A stretch of DNA of 64,000 bases from Simmondsia chinensis (Eukaryota; Streptophyta; Magnoliopsida; Caryophyllales; Simmondsiaceae), in assembly GCA_018398585.1 (NCBI GenBank), contig JAGTTD010000026.1, positions 4,717,001 to 4,781,000 on the forward strand, read 5' to 3'. The position numbers and the translations under genes are program-made. The notes under the pieces are model-generated. The model had not been told where the DNA came from, did no database searches, and saw nothing but the letters and a program-made list of their open reading frames with translations. Every line of letters starts with the position of its first letter. The stretch's first letter is position 1. Shown here one piece after another: positions 52,711-64,000 of the stretch.

Positions 52711-54468
52711 CTAATCTAGATAAAGAGCATCTTGCTGCTGAAATGAACCCATATTAATGAGTCTTTGGAATCCATTTACTTGCTCAACTTGCCGATGCAC
52801 CCACCCAAGTAGGACCACAGATAAACGCTGCAGTAGTAAGTCGCAATAGAACACAAAATAAGAATGCAGAACTTGTCTCAAGTCCTCAACAGCAACCTTT
52901 CTCCTTTGTGTGAACCAATTTTGCCTGTAATCTGATCTCGTATACAGCTTACCACCAAGGAGCTTCCCTCCTCGCAACTCCGGAGGTCTTACATTAGCTG
53001 GTATCCTTGGAAGATGCTCTATATTCTTCCTCTTAGCCTCCTTCTTCGAATGTATGGTGGAGTGCTCCACCTCCAAAACATCCGGGGGTCTTCCCATAAC
53101 ATTCATAATGGTATAAGACCCAGCTATATTGAATTTGGCCTGAACCAACTTCTGTTTCAGTAGGATACCCTGCGTGGACACATCCAACAGCTCAATTGCT
53201 TGTATAGGAACCCAACCTTGTTTGTTGTGGACCTTGAGGCGCACTCTTGCAGCTCGAGTGCATCTTTTCAGCAAAAATTCGACTCCTCTCAGCTTCGTAT
53301 AGTCTTGAGAGACTTCTCCCAGATCAGGGGGCAACTTATCATAAGAACTCGCACTTGGATAAGTCACAACTCTACTCAAATGAAGAAATAGATCATTCCG
53401 AACTTGCTGATCGGCAGGCCGATAGTGCATTTTAGCTGCTCTAAGTCCATAAACATCCTCCCAACATGAGAGTCCTTGCAAAGCATCCCAGATGATGTTG
53501 TTCTGGTCCCGAGTTAACACTCGAGCATGCCCAAAAGTGAACTGAGGCACACTCTGCCCTGTATTTGATGATGCCGCAGCAACAACAATTGATTTTCTAA
53601 CAGAATGACATTGCTCAGCAAGGTAAGTGCTTCGATTCTGCATATAAGCTTGCCATGGAATAATACTTAACAAATTTGGAGGAGTTTTCAAGGATGTCTC
53701 GGCAATGGCATCTAGTTTTTCAGTTGGAACCACAATTTCTGCTGCAACCAACCCATGTATAACCACATATGTATCTGAACCTGGTATACCCGCATAGACA
53801 TCAGTAAAAACAGCATCTTGAGTTAGCTCTTGTTGATCATCAAGCATCCTAGGCTGAAACACCACTTTACGCTTCAATTTCTTCTTTGTAATCTTCCTTG
53901 TTTCCCAAAAACCTTTCAATGCGTCGGTAAGATGATTCCTCTTCACTTTACTCTTTGCATTTTTTATCGTTCTCACGACATGAGAATCATATTCCCATTC
54001 TTGAAGCATGTCATGCTGTAGCTCATCCTCTTCAAAATACTCTAACTCTAACAAAGAGTCTTCATAATGATCATCTCGTTTAACCTCAGGTTCATCCAAC
54101 TCGTGTTCATCAATTTCGGCATTACCTTGATCCAATTCTTCTTCCACTACCTTCAGTGGCTCCACATTGTGCACTTCAGCTACTGCGGAAGAGTTTGGCC
54201 TTCTACATTGTTCTCAAATCTCAGCTAATTTCACTTCAAGTTGCTCCATATGCTGATCCCAAGGCACATTTGACCTAACCTCCAATTCTTGTGATTGAAG
54301 AACGACCTGATCCGATCTGTCTACTTCAATCGGTTAAACTTGCTGATCAACCTTACCATTGATTTGCTGCTTCAGATATTGTAATATTTCAGCGCTAACT
54401 TGCTTCAACTTACTGTCCAAGTATGCATTCGTAAGCAAATCCCGACCTGTTGCACCACTATCATCCAT
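52711..54468 (-). CDS. Unrecognised long reading frame 1 of the LTR element
   Basis: From ATG at 54468 the frame reads MDDSGATGRDLLTNAYLDSK, meets two stops (about 54340 and 54215), then stays open for 487 codons (54174-52711). The N-terminal part is acidic (VVEEELDQGNAEIDEHELDE); then a basic stretch (KKKLKRKVVFQ), an internal block SIIPWQAYMQNRSTYLAEQC and a region with several Trp and Leu-rich repeats. I see no zinc knuckle, protease, polymerase or integrase motif. It may be a captured host sequence or a gag-like protein too diverged to recognise. The long open frame in AT-neutral sequence suggests it was coding recently. Confidence 0.5.
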
Positions 54469-55502
54469 AATCGCTCTTAAACTTCACACTGTGAATTGAT
54501 CTGAATGATTTTCGAATTAACAGCAGCACAAATTGTTAAGATCAACAATTTTCTGAAATTTCAAGATCAATTTTAAGAATCTCCGCTGATTCTAAAACCC
54601 TAACCAGCGAACTTCGAACATAGGAACTCGAACAAACCCTAACCGCAATATTAGTGGAGTAATTCCACTTACACCTCTGAATGAAGCTCGACTCCAACTC
54701 GCAATCAAGTCCTCAACACAATACTCAAAGCGAACTCACAAACGGAATCGGATTTCAACAATTTTTGTTTCGTAGTTCATTGTCAGACTTTCGCTTCGCT
54801 GTCAGAATTTCGCCTAACACTTCTCCACTCAATAACATATATTTCTTAAGAATCACACGCAGGTCCTGATGAATTCTCACGACTTCTAAGCTTATCAACA
54901 CAATTTCATCACAATTTGGCAACAAAATCGATTTGGATCGAGTATAACTTGTAGTTCAGAAAAACAGTTACCTCAACCTCAATTTCTGAAATGTAGAATC
55001 TGAATTAATCCTCAATTCAACTGGTTTCTGATCTTTTGATGATGATCAAGTGCAATGTGGATCAATTAGCTCAATTTTAACTTCTTCACCAACCGGCCAG
55101 AGGGATGATTAATCAAGGACAACTAAGTTCAACTTCAACACCAATGCTTTGCTCAGCACTCAACTTTAGCAGCAATTGCTTGATCGAATCTACTGAATTC
55201 ACTATGAATCAGCTCTGATGTTGAATGTAGTCAACAACAACTGATCAAGTATCCTTTCCTCAATGTTTTTCAATCTATTTTCTCCAACCGGAAGCAATTT
55301 CCAAGCACTTGCAGGTCACTAATGCAGTAACCACCACCTTTTGATTTCAAACTTCAGAACTGAATTTTGATCAACATAATCTGAACTGATTTGTATCACA
55401 ATTGTTTTTATTGATTAATTGCAATGCAATCAATCAGGTTTTGTAATTTTGTTTCAGATATGAGCTTGATTCGGAAACCAAATCAAGGCTCTGATACCAA
55501 TT
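54469..55502 (-). other. 5' leader of the non-autonomous LTR element
   Basis: About 1.0 kb between the primer-binding site and the first ATG, without a long frame. Rich in ttgatca/tgatcaa and gaattc-like short motifs. Possibly the packaging and untranslated leader; nothing specific recognised. Confidence 0.5.
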
Positions 55503-55945
55503 GTTACGTTTATGATAGATTCACAAACGTAAGCTAAGATTAAGAGAATATGGGATGAGAAAGAAGTGAAGGAGATGAGAAAATAGAAGAGTTAGATGAG
55601 AGAAAGAAGGTTAATCTCAAAGAGATAGTTAATTTCATTGAATGATTCTGAATTACACTTGATCAAGCTATTTATAGGAAATACAAAGCAAGCAAGACAT
55701 TGAACCTAAACTTAAGCTCTAACCAGCTCTCAGCACACAAATCAACATTATTGCATCAACGACTTAAGGAAATGCTTCTAATTACAATATCAACTAACTA
55801 ATACAACTTCCCCATACCAACTACCATCACTTAGCAGCCCAATACAGCAACACCAGCAGCATAGTAGCAGCACCCACATTACAGCAGTAAGCATCAGTAA
55901 CCATGACACCAACAGCCCACGCCTCAGAGTCTCGCATTCATAACA
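55503..55945 (-). repeat. 5' LTR of the non-autonomous element
   Basis: 443 bp, intact. It differs from the split 3' LTR (44822-45189 plus 51541-51616) at about 15 positions. Confidence 0.93.
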
Positions 55946-58640
55946 ACTAGTTTTGTTTATTTGCTTGACTCTACTTATTTATGGCATCATAGATTAGGAC
56001 ATGTGAATTATCGTAAAATGCGTGAAATGGCTACTTCGATGTTGATTCCACATGTTGAAAAAGTAGATTATAAGTGCAAAACGTGCATGCTAATGAAAAT
56101 AACTAAGTTACCGTTTCCATCGGTACAAAGAGAAACGAATTTACTTGACTTAATACATAGCGACTTGTGTGACTTCAAAATACTCCTACCATAGGGGGGA
56201 AAACGATATTTTATCACTTTCATTGATGACTGCTCGAGATATTGCTATGTATATCTGATTAATTATAAAGATGAGTCATTAGAAAGATTTAAAGCATATA
56301 AGGCCGAAAAAGAACTACACTGTGAATCCTTCCTCAAACGACTTAGGTCGGATCGTGGTGGAGAATACTATGACCCCAAGTATTTCGAATCCACTAGTAT
56401 AGTGCATGAAATTACCGCACCATATACGCCATAACAGAATGGCGTGGCTGAGAGAAAAAACCGGACTCTTATTGAAATGGTTAATTCTATGTTGTCATAC
56501 TCCGGTCTCAGCAATGGTTTTTTGGGTGAGGCTATGTTAACAGCCTGTCAAATTTTGAACCATGTTCCAAATAAGAAAAGCAAAATGGCCTCATATGAAC
56601 ACTGGAATGGTAGACCCCCTAAGTTGAGTTATCTTAAAGTGTGGGGGTGTAGGGCTGTAGTTAGAGTCCCTGAACCTAAACGTAAAAAGTTAGGTGAAAG
56701 AGGCATCGATAACATATTTGTTGGGTATGCACCGTCTAGTAAGGCGTATCACTTCTATGTAATTGAGCCAAATGATTATGTTGGTATTAATACGATAATA
56801 GAGTCAAGAGATGCCATCTTTGATGAGAATCGGTTCACCTCTATCCCTTGACCAAGGGATGATGTACCGGTTGAGAACGACACACCGGTGTCCTATGGTG
56901 ATGATGATGTTCACCATGAGAGGGAACAAACCTCTGATTTTACTCTAGAACTTCCAAGGAGTAAGAGAGTAAGGAAAGAGAAATCTTTCGGATCGGACTT
57001 CTATACGTTTTTGGTAGAAGGTTCGAGAAATGATGTGGACTTTGTTGTACCATGTTGTTATGTCATGGAGGCTGACCCTATGACGTTTGATAAGGCAATG
57101 AGATCTCATGATGCCACTTTTTGGAAAGAGGCAATTAATGATGAGATGGATTCTATTATGGGCAATAATACCTGGACATTAGTGGATCTCCCACAAGGTA
57201 GTAAGCCGATTGGGTGTAAATGGATCTTCAAGAAGAAGATGAAAGTCGATGGGACTATTGATAAGTTCAAGGCCCGATTGGTGGCTAAAGGGTTTACCCA
57301 AAAACATGGGTTAGACTACTTTGACCCTTGTGCCCCCGTGGTAAGGATATCGACTATAAGAGTGTTGATTGCTCTTGCCTCTATTTATAAACTCATAACT
57401 CACCAAATGGATGTGAAAATGGCCTTTCTGAATGGTGAATTGGAAGAGGAAGTGTACATGAAACAACCTGAAGGGTTTGTTGTACCGGGCCAAGAGAGGA
57501 AGGGATGTAAACTCATACGCTCTTTATATGGGCTAAAGCAAGCCTCGAAACAATGGCATCAAAAATTTGATGAGGTTGTTCTTAACAACGGGTTCATGAT
57601 AAATGAATCGGATAAGTGTGTATATAGCAAGTTTGAGAATGGCAAAGGTGTCATAATTTGCTTGTATGTGGATGACATGCTGATATTCGGTACGGATCAA
57701 GAGTAAGTAGAGAGGACTAAAAGGTTTCTCTCTGAGAACTTTGCTATGAAAGACATGGGTGATGCTGAGGTAATCCTTGGTATAAGGATTGTAAGGAATG
57801 GGGACTCCATATCCTTGACTCAATCCCACTATGTGGAGAGTGTGTTGAAGAGATTCAACTGTAGTGCATGTGCACCGGTGCTCACACCCATGGACCCAAG
57901 TATGAAATTAGTTCGAAATAGGGGCCCATGATTATGCCTGAGTCATACGGTGTCTGATGTACGCCATGATGAGCACTAGGCCTGACATAGCCTATGCTAT
58001 TGGAAAGCTTAGTAGATATACTAGCAATCCAAGTAAGGTGCATTGGCAAGTGGTCTATAGAGTACTGAAGTACTTGAAGAGTACCATAGAGTATGGTATT
58101 TCGTATGTGAGGTATCCCCCAATTTTGGAGGGATACTATGATGCCAGTTGGATCTCCCATGGGGAGGATCATGCATCCACGAGTGGATGGGTTTTCTTAC
58201 TCGGTAGAGGTGCAGTTTCTTGGAGTTCCAAGAAACAGACCTGTGTAGCTGATTCTACAATGGCAGTGGCGTTTATAGCTCTTGCTTCCGCGGCTAAAGA
58301 AGCCAAATGGTTAAAGGATCTCTTGTACGAGATACCTTTGTGGCCTAAGCCGATCTTACCGATCTCTATCCATTGTGATAGTTAAGCTACGCTTTCTAAA
58401 GCGTACAGTGAGGTGTACAATGGGAAGTCTTGACACATTGGTGTGAGACACAGTATATTGAGGCATCTGATTCGAGAAGGTGTCATCACTATAGATTTTG
58501 TGAGGACAAGTCAGAATCTAGCGGACCCGTTCACAAAAGGCCTTGCTAGAGACTTAGTCCTGAAAACGTGCACAGGGATGGGGTTGAAACCTATTGTTTT
58601 TAGTCACCCATGATTGGCCCTCAACTCAATGCCTAGTCAG
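55946..58640 (+). pseudogene. copia 3 pol pseudogene (integrase, reverse transcriptase, RNase H)
   Basis: Plus-strand pol, mostly in one frame. The integrase zinc domain WHHRLGHVNYRKM ... CKTCMLMK starts at 55975. The integrase core has FIDDCSRY and RSDRGGEY. Reverse transcriptase has KARLVAKGFTQ, DVKMAFLNGEL and LYVDDMLIFG (57662-57691). RNase H ends LADPFTKGLARDLVLK (about 58525-58570). Breaks: stops at 56192, 56432, 56849, 57704, 58383 and about 58432, and a frameshift with a TGA around 57930-57950. Most stops look like C-to-T changes. Confidence 0.92.
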
Positions 58641-59184
58641 GCACTAGGTCTCGGGTTCAATGAGTAAGTTTTATCATCCGTGTGGCTACAAGCACAAAAG
58701 AATTTTGCCATCCCGTGTGTGAAGTGCTTGGTACTGCGTCAGAGATTTAAAGGATGAGCGTAAGCTCTTAATGGATCTGGTCTTGATAATCTTTTAACAG
58801 AATGTCTGTTGCAGGACATGATCTGTGTGGGTCTACCTTAGTGAGTGTAAAGTTTGGCTACTTCAAGGGGTGATTTTTGGCAAAGGGTTTGGCCTTGATA
58901 CACTCGCGAAGGGTACATGACACACGACGTCATATGTGTCGATCTGGGAGGTGTAAGGTATGTACGGGGAGTAGATTGCCCAGTGCGTGGTGAGGTGTTC
59001 AGTTAGTCAAAAGGGTTGAGTGGTTCAAAGCTTAGTCTACCATCTTCGATCCGATTAATTGCAAACATGTCATCACTAGCTGGGGGTTCAATCGTTAGAC
59101 ACCCTCATTGATGCGCGACATGGCCTCCTTTAACTTAGAGATGTCAGTTGTGAGAATGACTATACTTTAAAAATAGTGGGGGAA

Positions 59185-59819
59185 TGTTGATATATTTTCA
59201 AATTGTGTAATGAAATTTTGAATAAAGTGTTTTGAAGTTGGTCCCAAATGTGTGTTCTAAGTGTTTGAATGTGTTTAAACTTGTATCGAGATGTGTGTTG
59301 ATACACGAGGCTAGTGTATCGAGACCTATTCGTACAAAACAGGACTGCAGAAGTGTGTGTCGACACACATAGCCCGTGTGTCGTCACACAAATCAACAGA
59401 AAGGTACTGCAGACCTATGTGTCGACACACATATCTACAGTAAAGGTTTTGCAGGCCTGTGTGTCGACACACAAGGGCAGTTTTCCAGATTTATGTGCGT
59501 TAACTACCCGCTTTTTTGCACCCCTTTTTTGGGGTATGTATTGGGACATCTTCTTTCATTTGAATTATTATATATACCCCACTCTTTTGATTGTTAAAGT
59601 ATATTGAAAAAAGATCTTTACTTGTGAAAAACGGCCATTCTCTCACATCTCCCTATATCTCCCTTTACATACTTTCACTTCATTTTATTTGGTTATAGTT
59701 GTATCCCCGAGATTATTTCATACGCTGAAATAAGTCTTAAGGAAAGTGACATCACGCCTCGAAACCTATAGATCGTAAAGTTACCCGTTTACTTGATTTT
59801 GCAAGTGTTTACACCAACA
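59185..59819 (+). repeat. 3' LTR of copia 3 with expanded palindrome array
   Basis: 635 bp. Perfect TGTGTGTCGACACACA copies lie at 59354-59369 and 59458-59473. A 12-bp core TGTGTCGACACA is at 59418-59429, and degenerate versions at about 59291-59305 and 59375-59390. Outside the array it closely matches 43024-43533. Confidence 0.93.
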
Positions 59820-60990
59820 TTTCCAAATTGAAAATGGAAAGGAAAGCTGGAGATGAAAATGAAAACTAAAAATAGAAAAGAAAAACTATTTTCTACTATT
59901 AAACAACTCTTTTCTTTCTTCTTATCCATTAGTGGACAAGTTGAAGCATGCTCTAGCCCATTTTACTGGAGTACACTAATGAGGTGGACGCCATATTAGC
60001 CCTAGGGATCAAAGTGCCATTGATCCAATTATACCTGTGCCAGGGCATAAATGTTTTTAGGCAGTGGGGTTCTCCATGGTGCAATAATTCTTTAGTTTAG
60101 TTTCTTCGTATTGTTTTTATACCTTCGATCATTTTTAATATAGCTTGAGTTTACTTTGGTTTGGATTAAAGTTATATTTTTGTTTCTCATTGACGTATTT
60201 GCCCAACACAGTCCACAATAGACCGTCCACCACCTAACACCCACCGTGGCCGACATCGATTGACCACCAAGCCATCAATGACCACAAGTTCCTCTCTGTC
60301 CATGTTTTCTTCTTTTTTTAATCTAGATCGAGTTTTATACTGAAATGTTAAGTGTAGTTACAGTGCGAATGTTAAAAATAAAGAAAAATAAAAAAAGGAG
60401 TTATTATTGAAAAACTTTAGAATATTATGGCAATTGATAACAGAAGCATGAATAAGTAGATAGATATTGATGTGGTTTTAATGTATATGTAAAACCATTT
60501 ATTCTTAAGCGTACGAGCAAGTCATTGTTGTGGTGGGTATACGGTGTCGTATCTATAGAGAATTGGTATAAAGTTTAATCAAATAATCACCTAGTAGCTA
60601 AAAATCTAAGTTATTGGAAGGGTTGAACAATTAAAGAACTAAAAAGTAAATTAGGCTGTCGATCAATCATAGTTAGTTTAGGTATTAATTTAGTGTGCCT
60701 AAATCGAATCCCATTATTATATTTATTATGATAGTGACTTTAAAGGTTTAGGCTACAAGTTCTAAGCCTAGATTAATACTTAAATTGAGGTAATGAACTA
60801 GTCTAAGGGCATAAACTATCAAATCACTCTAGATATAGCCTTGATTATCTCAATAGCACTAACAAATTCCTTTGTCACTCATAATTTTGTATTAGTTTGT
60901 GTAAAAGATTGCGTTTAGGTTGGGTACAATCTCAACCCCGACCACTTATGAATAATCTGTTATACTACAGTCTAGGCTACATGCACAGGG
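59820..60990. other. Intergenic segment, nothing recognised
   Basis: AT-rich sequence between copia 3 and the gypsy element at the right edge. No supported gene. Confidence 0.5.
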
Positions 60991-61438
60991 TGATGCAGCC
61001 CGTGAAGGCCTCACAGGCTTGACGGGGCAGGACCAAGGCGCATCTTTCAAGCTTGGCGGGACGGGTTGAGCAATGCGGAAGCCAAGCTACCGCGTTTCCC
61101 ACCACAATCACATCCGGATTTTCAGCCTTGATTTTAGGGATAGTTTTAACAATCTTGATTCATTTCCGATTTAACAATTCCTTTGTCACCTCTTTCCTTA
61201 TTTGTTGCACGTTTTTGAATTTTTTTCATTTTGTCAACTCCATTATATAAGGAGGAAAGCTAGCCTTGGTTTAGTTAGTCAATTACCAATTAAAATTCAT
61301 ATTTTTCTTTTACTCGTTTCTCGACTTGTGAGAAACCGAACTATCCATCCTCTTTGTTATTTTGTTATTAAATTGATAAAATTCAAAGGGAAGGCCTTGA
61401 ACCTTCCCGTACCCCTATTTTGCATTTCACGAGCTGCA
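60991..61438 (+). repeat. Probable 5' LTR of the right-edge gypsy element
   Basis: The right boundary is set by the primer-binding site and a CA end. The left boundary (TGATGCAG) is inferred from the TG start and the abrupt change to GC-rich sequence. The partner LTR is not in the window. Confidence 0.55.
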
Positions 61439-61472
61439 TTAATTGGTATTAGAGCTCAGAACATTTTCTAAG

Positions 61473-64000
61473 ATGGCCCCAATACGACAAAGGAATGCCT
61501 TCGTCGAAGACGTGTATGACCGTGAATGCCAATATTAGACCGAAAGGAGAGTAGAGGAATTGCAGGAGAAATTCCAGCAAATTGAGCGCTGCTTGATTCA
61601 ACACGGGGCCGCAACGCCCTTTCTCACTGGGCGCAACAGGTGAAGACTTAGATGAACAATTCTCGAACCAATTCCAGGACAAAGAGTTGCCGGAGCAAAG
61701 GTTGAGACACCAGCAACTCAATGTTGGTGACTTTAACGATCGTGATGATCGGAGGTGGTAATCCGGCCTTCGAATTGAGATCTCGAAGTTCAATGGAGGA
61801 GGATGTCCAAAGGAGTTTGTAGATTGGCTTGTTGCCGTCGAGGAGGTCCTTGAAATTAGAGAGGTACCGGAGAAGAAGCAGGTGTCGCTTGTTGCTACTT
61901 GCCTTCGGCGTAGGGTAGCCGCTTGGTGGCAACAATTGAAGCAAACCCGGTTCTGACATGGGAAGACAAAAGTTGAGTCTTGGGAGAAATTGAAGAAGCA
62001 CCTGAGAAGCGCCTTCTTGCCTCATAACCATGCCCGAATGATGTACCAGTGCTTGCAGGGTTTACGCCAAGGCTTGAAGTCCGTGGAGGTATATACTGCA
62101 GAGTTTAATTCCCTAGCCGCCAGAAATGACTTGGCGGAATCAGGAGAGCAACTGGAGGATAGTTATATTGGCGGTCTGAGAGAGTCCGTTCAAGATGTGC
62201 TCAACATGTTTGACATTTACACCATTTCAGAAGTAGCCTAGAGAGCCGTGAATGTGGAATGGTAGCAAAGGTGCCACCAAGTTGGCGGGACCTGGAACAC
62301 ACAAACTGGCAAGAGAGATCTGAACCGAGCACTGCCACCCAAAACACCACAAACAGGCCACCACCCGTCAACAACGGGAAGCTGCAGAGCGGGTTCATCA
62401 AGGATGTGTTGCTTTAAGTGAGGAGAAATGCGTCACCGTGCCACCAACAACTGGAAAGGTGACAGACTGGGTAAAGCTCTTTTCATTGATGAACCAAAGG
62501 AAGGGGATGATGAGGCCGTTGATGAGGATGGTCCAGCAGAATTGGGGGATCAAGAGGAGGATGCCATAGAGGGTGATGAGGGGCACTTGTTGGTAGTAAG
62601 GCGTGTCTGCTACGCACCTCGGGAGGACCAGGGAGATAGTTGGTTGAGAAACAACATCTTCCAAACAACATGCACAACTGAAGAAAGGGTTTGCCGCCTA
62701 GTTATTGATTCTGGGAGCTATGAGATCGTGATTTTAGAGGAAGCAGTAGAAAAATTGGGGTTGAAGATAGAATTGAATCCACGTCCTTATAAGCTTTTGT
62801 GGTTAAAGAAAGGAAACCAGGTGATAGTTTCTAAGCGCTGTTTTTTGAGTTTTTCAATTGGGGCTAAGTATAAAGAGGGAGTCTGAAGCGACGTCGTTGC
62901 CAGGGATGCCTGCCATTTGCTCTTGGGACACCCTTGGCAATTTGACAGGTGTACTACCCATGACTGGAGAAAGAACACATACAACTTTCTCTTTGATGGC
63001 ACTAGAATTGTACTGTTGCCCAAGAAAGAAGAGAAGCCGAAGATCTTCGAAGCTCAGCATCCTAATGTCTAAGGTGGTGCAATGTTTGCCAAAGAAGTTT
63101 CCGAGACCAAAGTTGTATTCGTCTTGATTGGAAAGGAAAGCACTATTATCCCCAAGGAATTACTGAGTGAGGTCACAGCATTATTGGAGGAATACGCTGA
63201 TGTCTTCCCGGAGGAGCTACCCACTACATTACCGCCGTTGAGAGATGCTCAACACCGCATTGATCTGGTTCTAGGTACCTCATTGCTGAATAGGCCTCAT
63301 TACCAGATGAGCCCAACCGAGCACGAGAGCTGAGATGCCAAGTGGAAGATCTTCTCACCAGAGGCTTTGTTAGAGAGAGTCTGAGTCCTTGCGTTGTTCC
63401 AGCCTTGCTGATGCCCAAGAAGGATGGAAGTTGGCAGATGTGTCTGGATAGCAGAGCCATAAACAAGATCACTGTGCGTTACCACTTTCCCAATCCAAGG
63501 CCGGATGATTTGTTAGACTAGTTGCAATATGCCAAGGTATTTACCAAGCTGGATCTCAAGAGCGGCAACCACGAAATCCGATTCTCTCCCGGGGATGAAT
63601 GGAAGACGGCTTTCAAGATGAGGGAGGGACTTTATGAGTGGTTGGTCATGCCATTTGGGTTGTCCAATGCACCTATCACTTTCATGCGGTCTATGAATCA
63701 AGTATTACAGCCTTTCATTGGAAAGTTCCACATCGTTTATTTTGATGACATTTTAATCTACAGCCGAGACCGTATTAATCATATCGATCATCTGAAAGAG
63801 GTGCCTCATACCTTAAGAACTCAAAGTCTATTTGGTGCCTTCAAGAAATGTGAGTTTATGTGGACAAGGTGACCTTCCTTGGGTTCATTACATCCAAGGA
63901 TGGCATCTCCACTAATGAGGGAAAGATCGAAGCTATCTGTGACTGGCCTCAACCAAGGATGATTGGCGAGGCTCGCAGTTTCCCTGGCCTGGTGTCATTC
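61473..64000 (+). pseudogene. gag-pol pseudogene of the right-edge gypsy element
   Basis: Traces in order: gag start MAPIRQRNAFVEDVYDREC; gag core MMYQCLQGLRQGLKSVEVYT (62040-62099); a protease-like region with LVIDSGSYEIV (about 62698-62730) and KKGNQVIVSKRCFLSFSIG; the segment CHLLLGHPWQFDR (about 62911-62949); and reverse transcriptase [26 protein letters not shown] and [11 protein letters not shown] (63738-63770). At least six frame changes or stops; the Gly in the expected SG.HQ position is retained but His-Gln is altered. Confidence 0.88.

Larger units (their letters stand above)
44822..55945 (-). mobile_element. Non-autonomous LTR element carrying unrecognised reading frames
   Basis: LTRs begin TGTTACGTTTATGATAG and end GCATTCATAACA. 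The right LTR is 55503-55945 (443 bp); the left is split as 44822-45189 and 51541-51616 by a gypsy insertion. Primer site ATTGGTATCAGAGCC adjoins the 5' LTR on the minus strand (55488-55502), and a purine tract (plus ttccctccccctt, 51617-51629) adjoins the 3' LTR. Target duplication gctag (44817-44821) and actag (55946-55950). Internal sequence (51617-55502) has no protease, reverse transcriptase or integrase that I can see; instead it has two long minus-strand reading frames of unknown origin. LTR identity is about 96-97 percent by eye. Confidence 0.92.
43024..59819 (+). mobile_element. Ty1/copia retrotransposon 3, split by nested insertions
   Basis: LTRs 43024-43533 and 59185-59819 begin TGTTGATATATTTTCAAA and end TTTACACCAACA. 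A perfect 5-bp target duplication TTTCC lies at 43019-43023 and 59820-59824. Purine tract agtgggggaa lies just before the 3' LTR. No canonical initiator-Met primer site follows the 5' LTR (it reads atcctaagacctag). Gag and protease (43577-44821) and pol from the zinc-binding integrase domain onward (55946-58640) flank an 11.1-kb insertion at 44822-55945. Many nonsense codons, so inactive. Confidence 0.95.
60991..64000 (+). mobile_element. Decayed Ty3/gypsy retrotransposon, truncated by the window edge
   Basis: A probable 5' LTR (about 60991-61438, TGATGCAGCC ... GAGCTGCA) is followed by a primer site TTGGTATTAGAGC (61443-61455). Gag starts near ATG 61473; protease and reverse transcriptase follow. 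The 3' half and 3' LTR lie outside. Many stops and frameshifts. Confidence 0.85.

Overview
The window is nuclear DNA from a flowering plant, most likely a eudicot. The evidence is GT-AG introns in a host gene, nested Ty1/copia and Ty3/gypsy LTR retrotransposons primed by initiator-tRNA-Met-type sites, hAT elements with TAGAGGTGG ends, Tourist-like MITEs and TTG-tailed plant SINEs. I cannot name the species.

One host gene is visible. It is a GT-B (GT4-type) glycosyltransferase on the minus strand with seven exons between 25837 and the left edge of the window; the C-terminus lies outside. All exons join in frame without a stop. Its first intron is about 14.4 kb and holds most of the transposons of the first 26 kb: three SINE or repeat insertions, two MITE-like elements, a non-autonomous hAT element (14779-15600), and a gypsy gag-protease derivative (18370-25529) that itself contains a nearly full-length hAT element (20374-23497). 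The gypsy derivative sits 40 bases inside the splice donor of exon 1.

Upstream of the gene (26-43 kb) there are two MITE copies each hit by a SINE, then an old minus-strand L1-type LINE. The LINE is cut into pieces by two copia elements (28798-34400 and 35893-41438), a SINE and a possible organellar fragment. One copia element carries a solo LTR. From 43 to 59.8 kb there is a three-level nest with clean target-site duplications: copia (43024-59819) contains a non-autonomous LTR element with long unrecognised reading frames (44822-55945), and that contains a young chromodomain gypsy element (45190-51536) with nearly identical LTRs and an almost intact polyprotein. From about 61 kb to the end lies a decayed gypsy element on the plus strand, cut by the window edge.

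The most interesting signals are three SINEs whose 5' heads derive from 5S rRNA and share a 3' module with SINEs that lack that head; the unrecognised reading frames in the 44.8-55.9 kb element; a palindrome array that differs in copy number between the two LTRs of one copia element; and the gag-protease gypsy derivative beside what looks like its autonomous relative. All coordinates and motifs were read by eye; no database search was possible.
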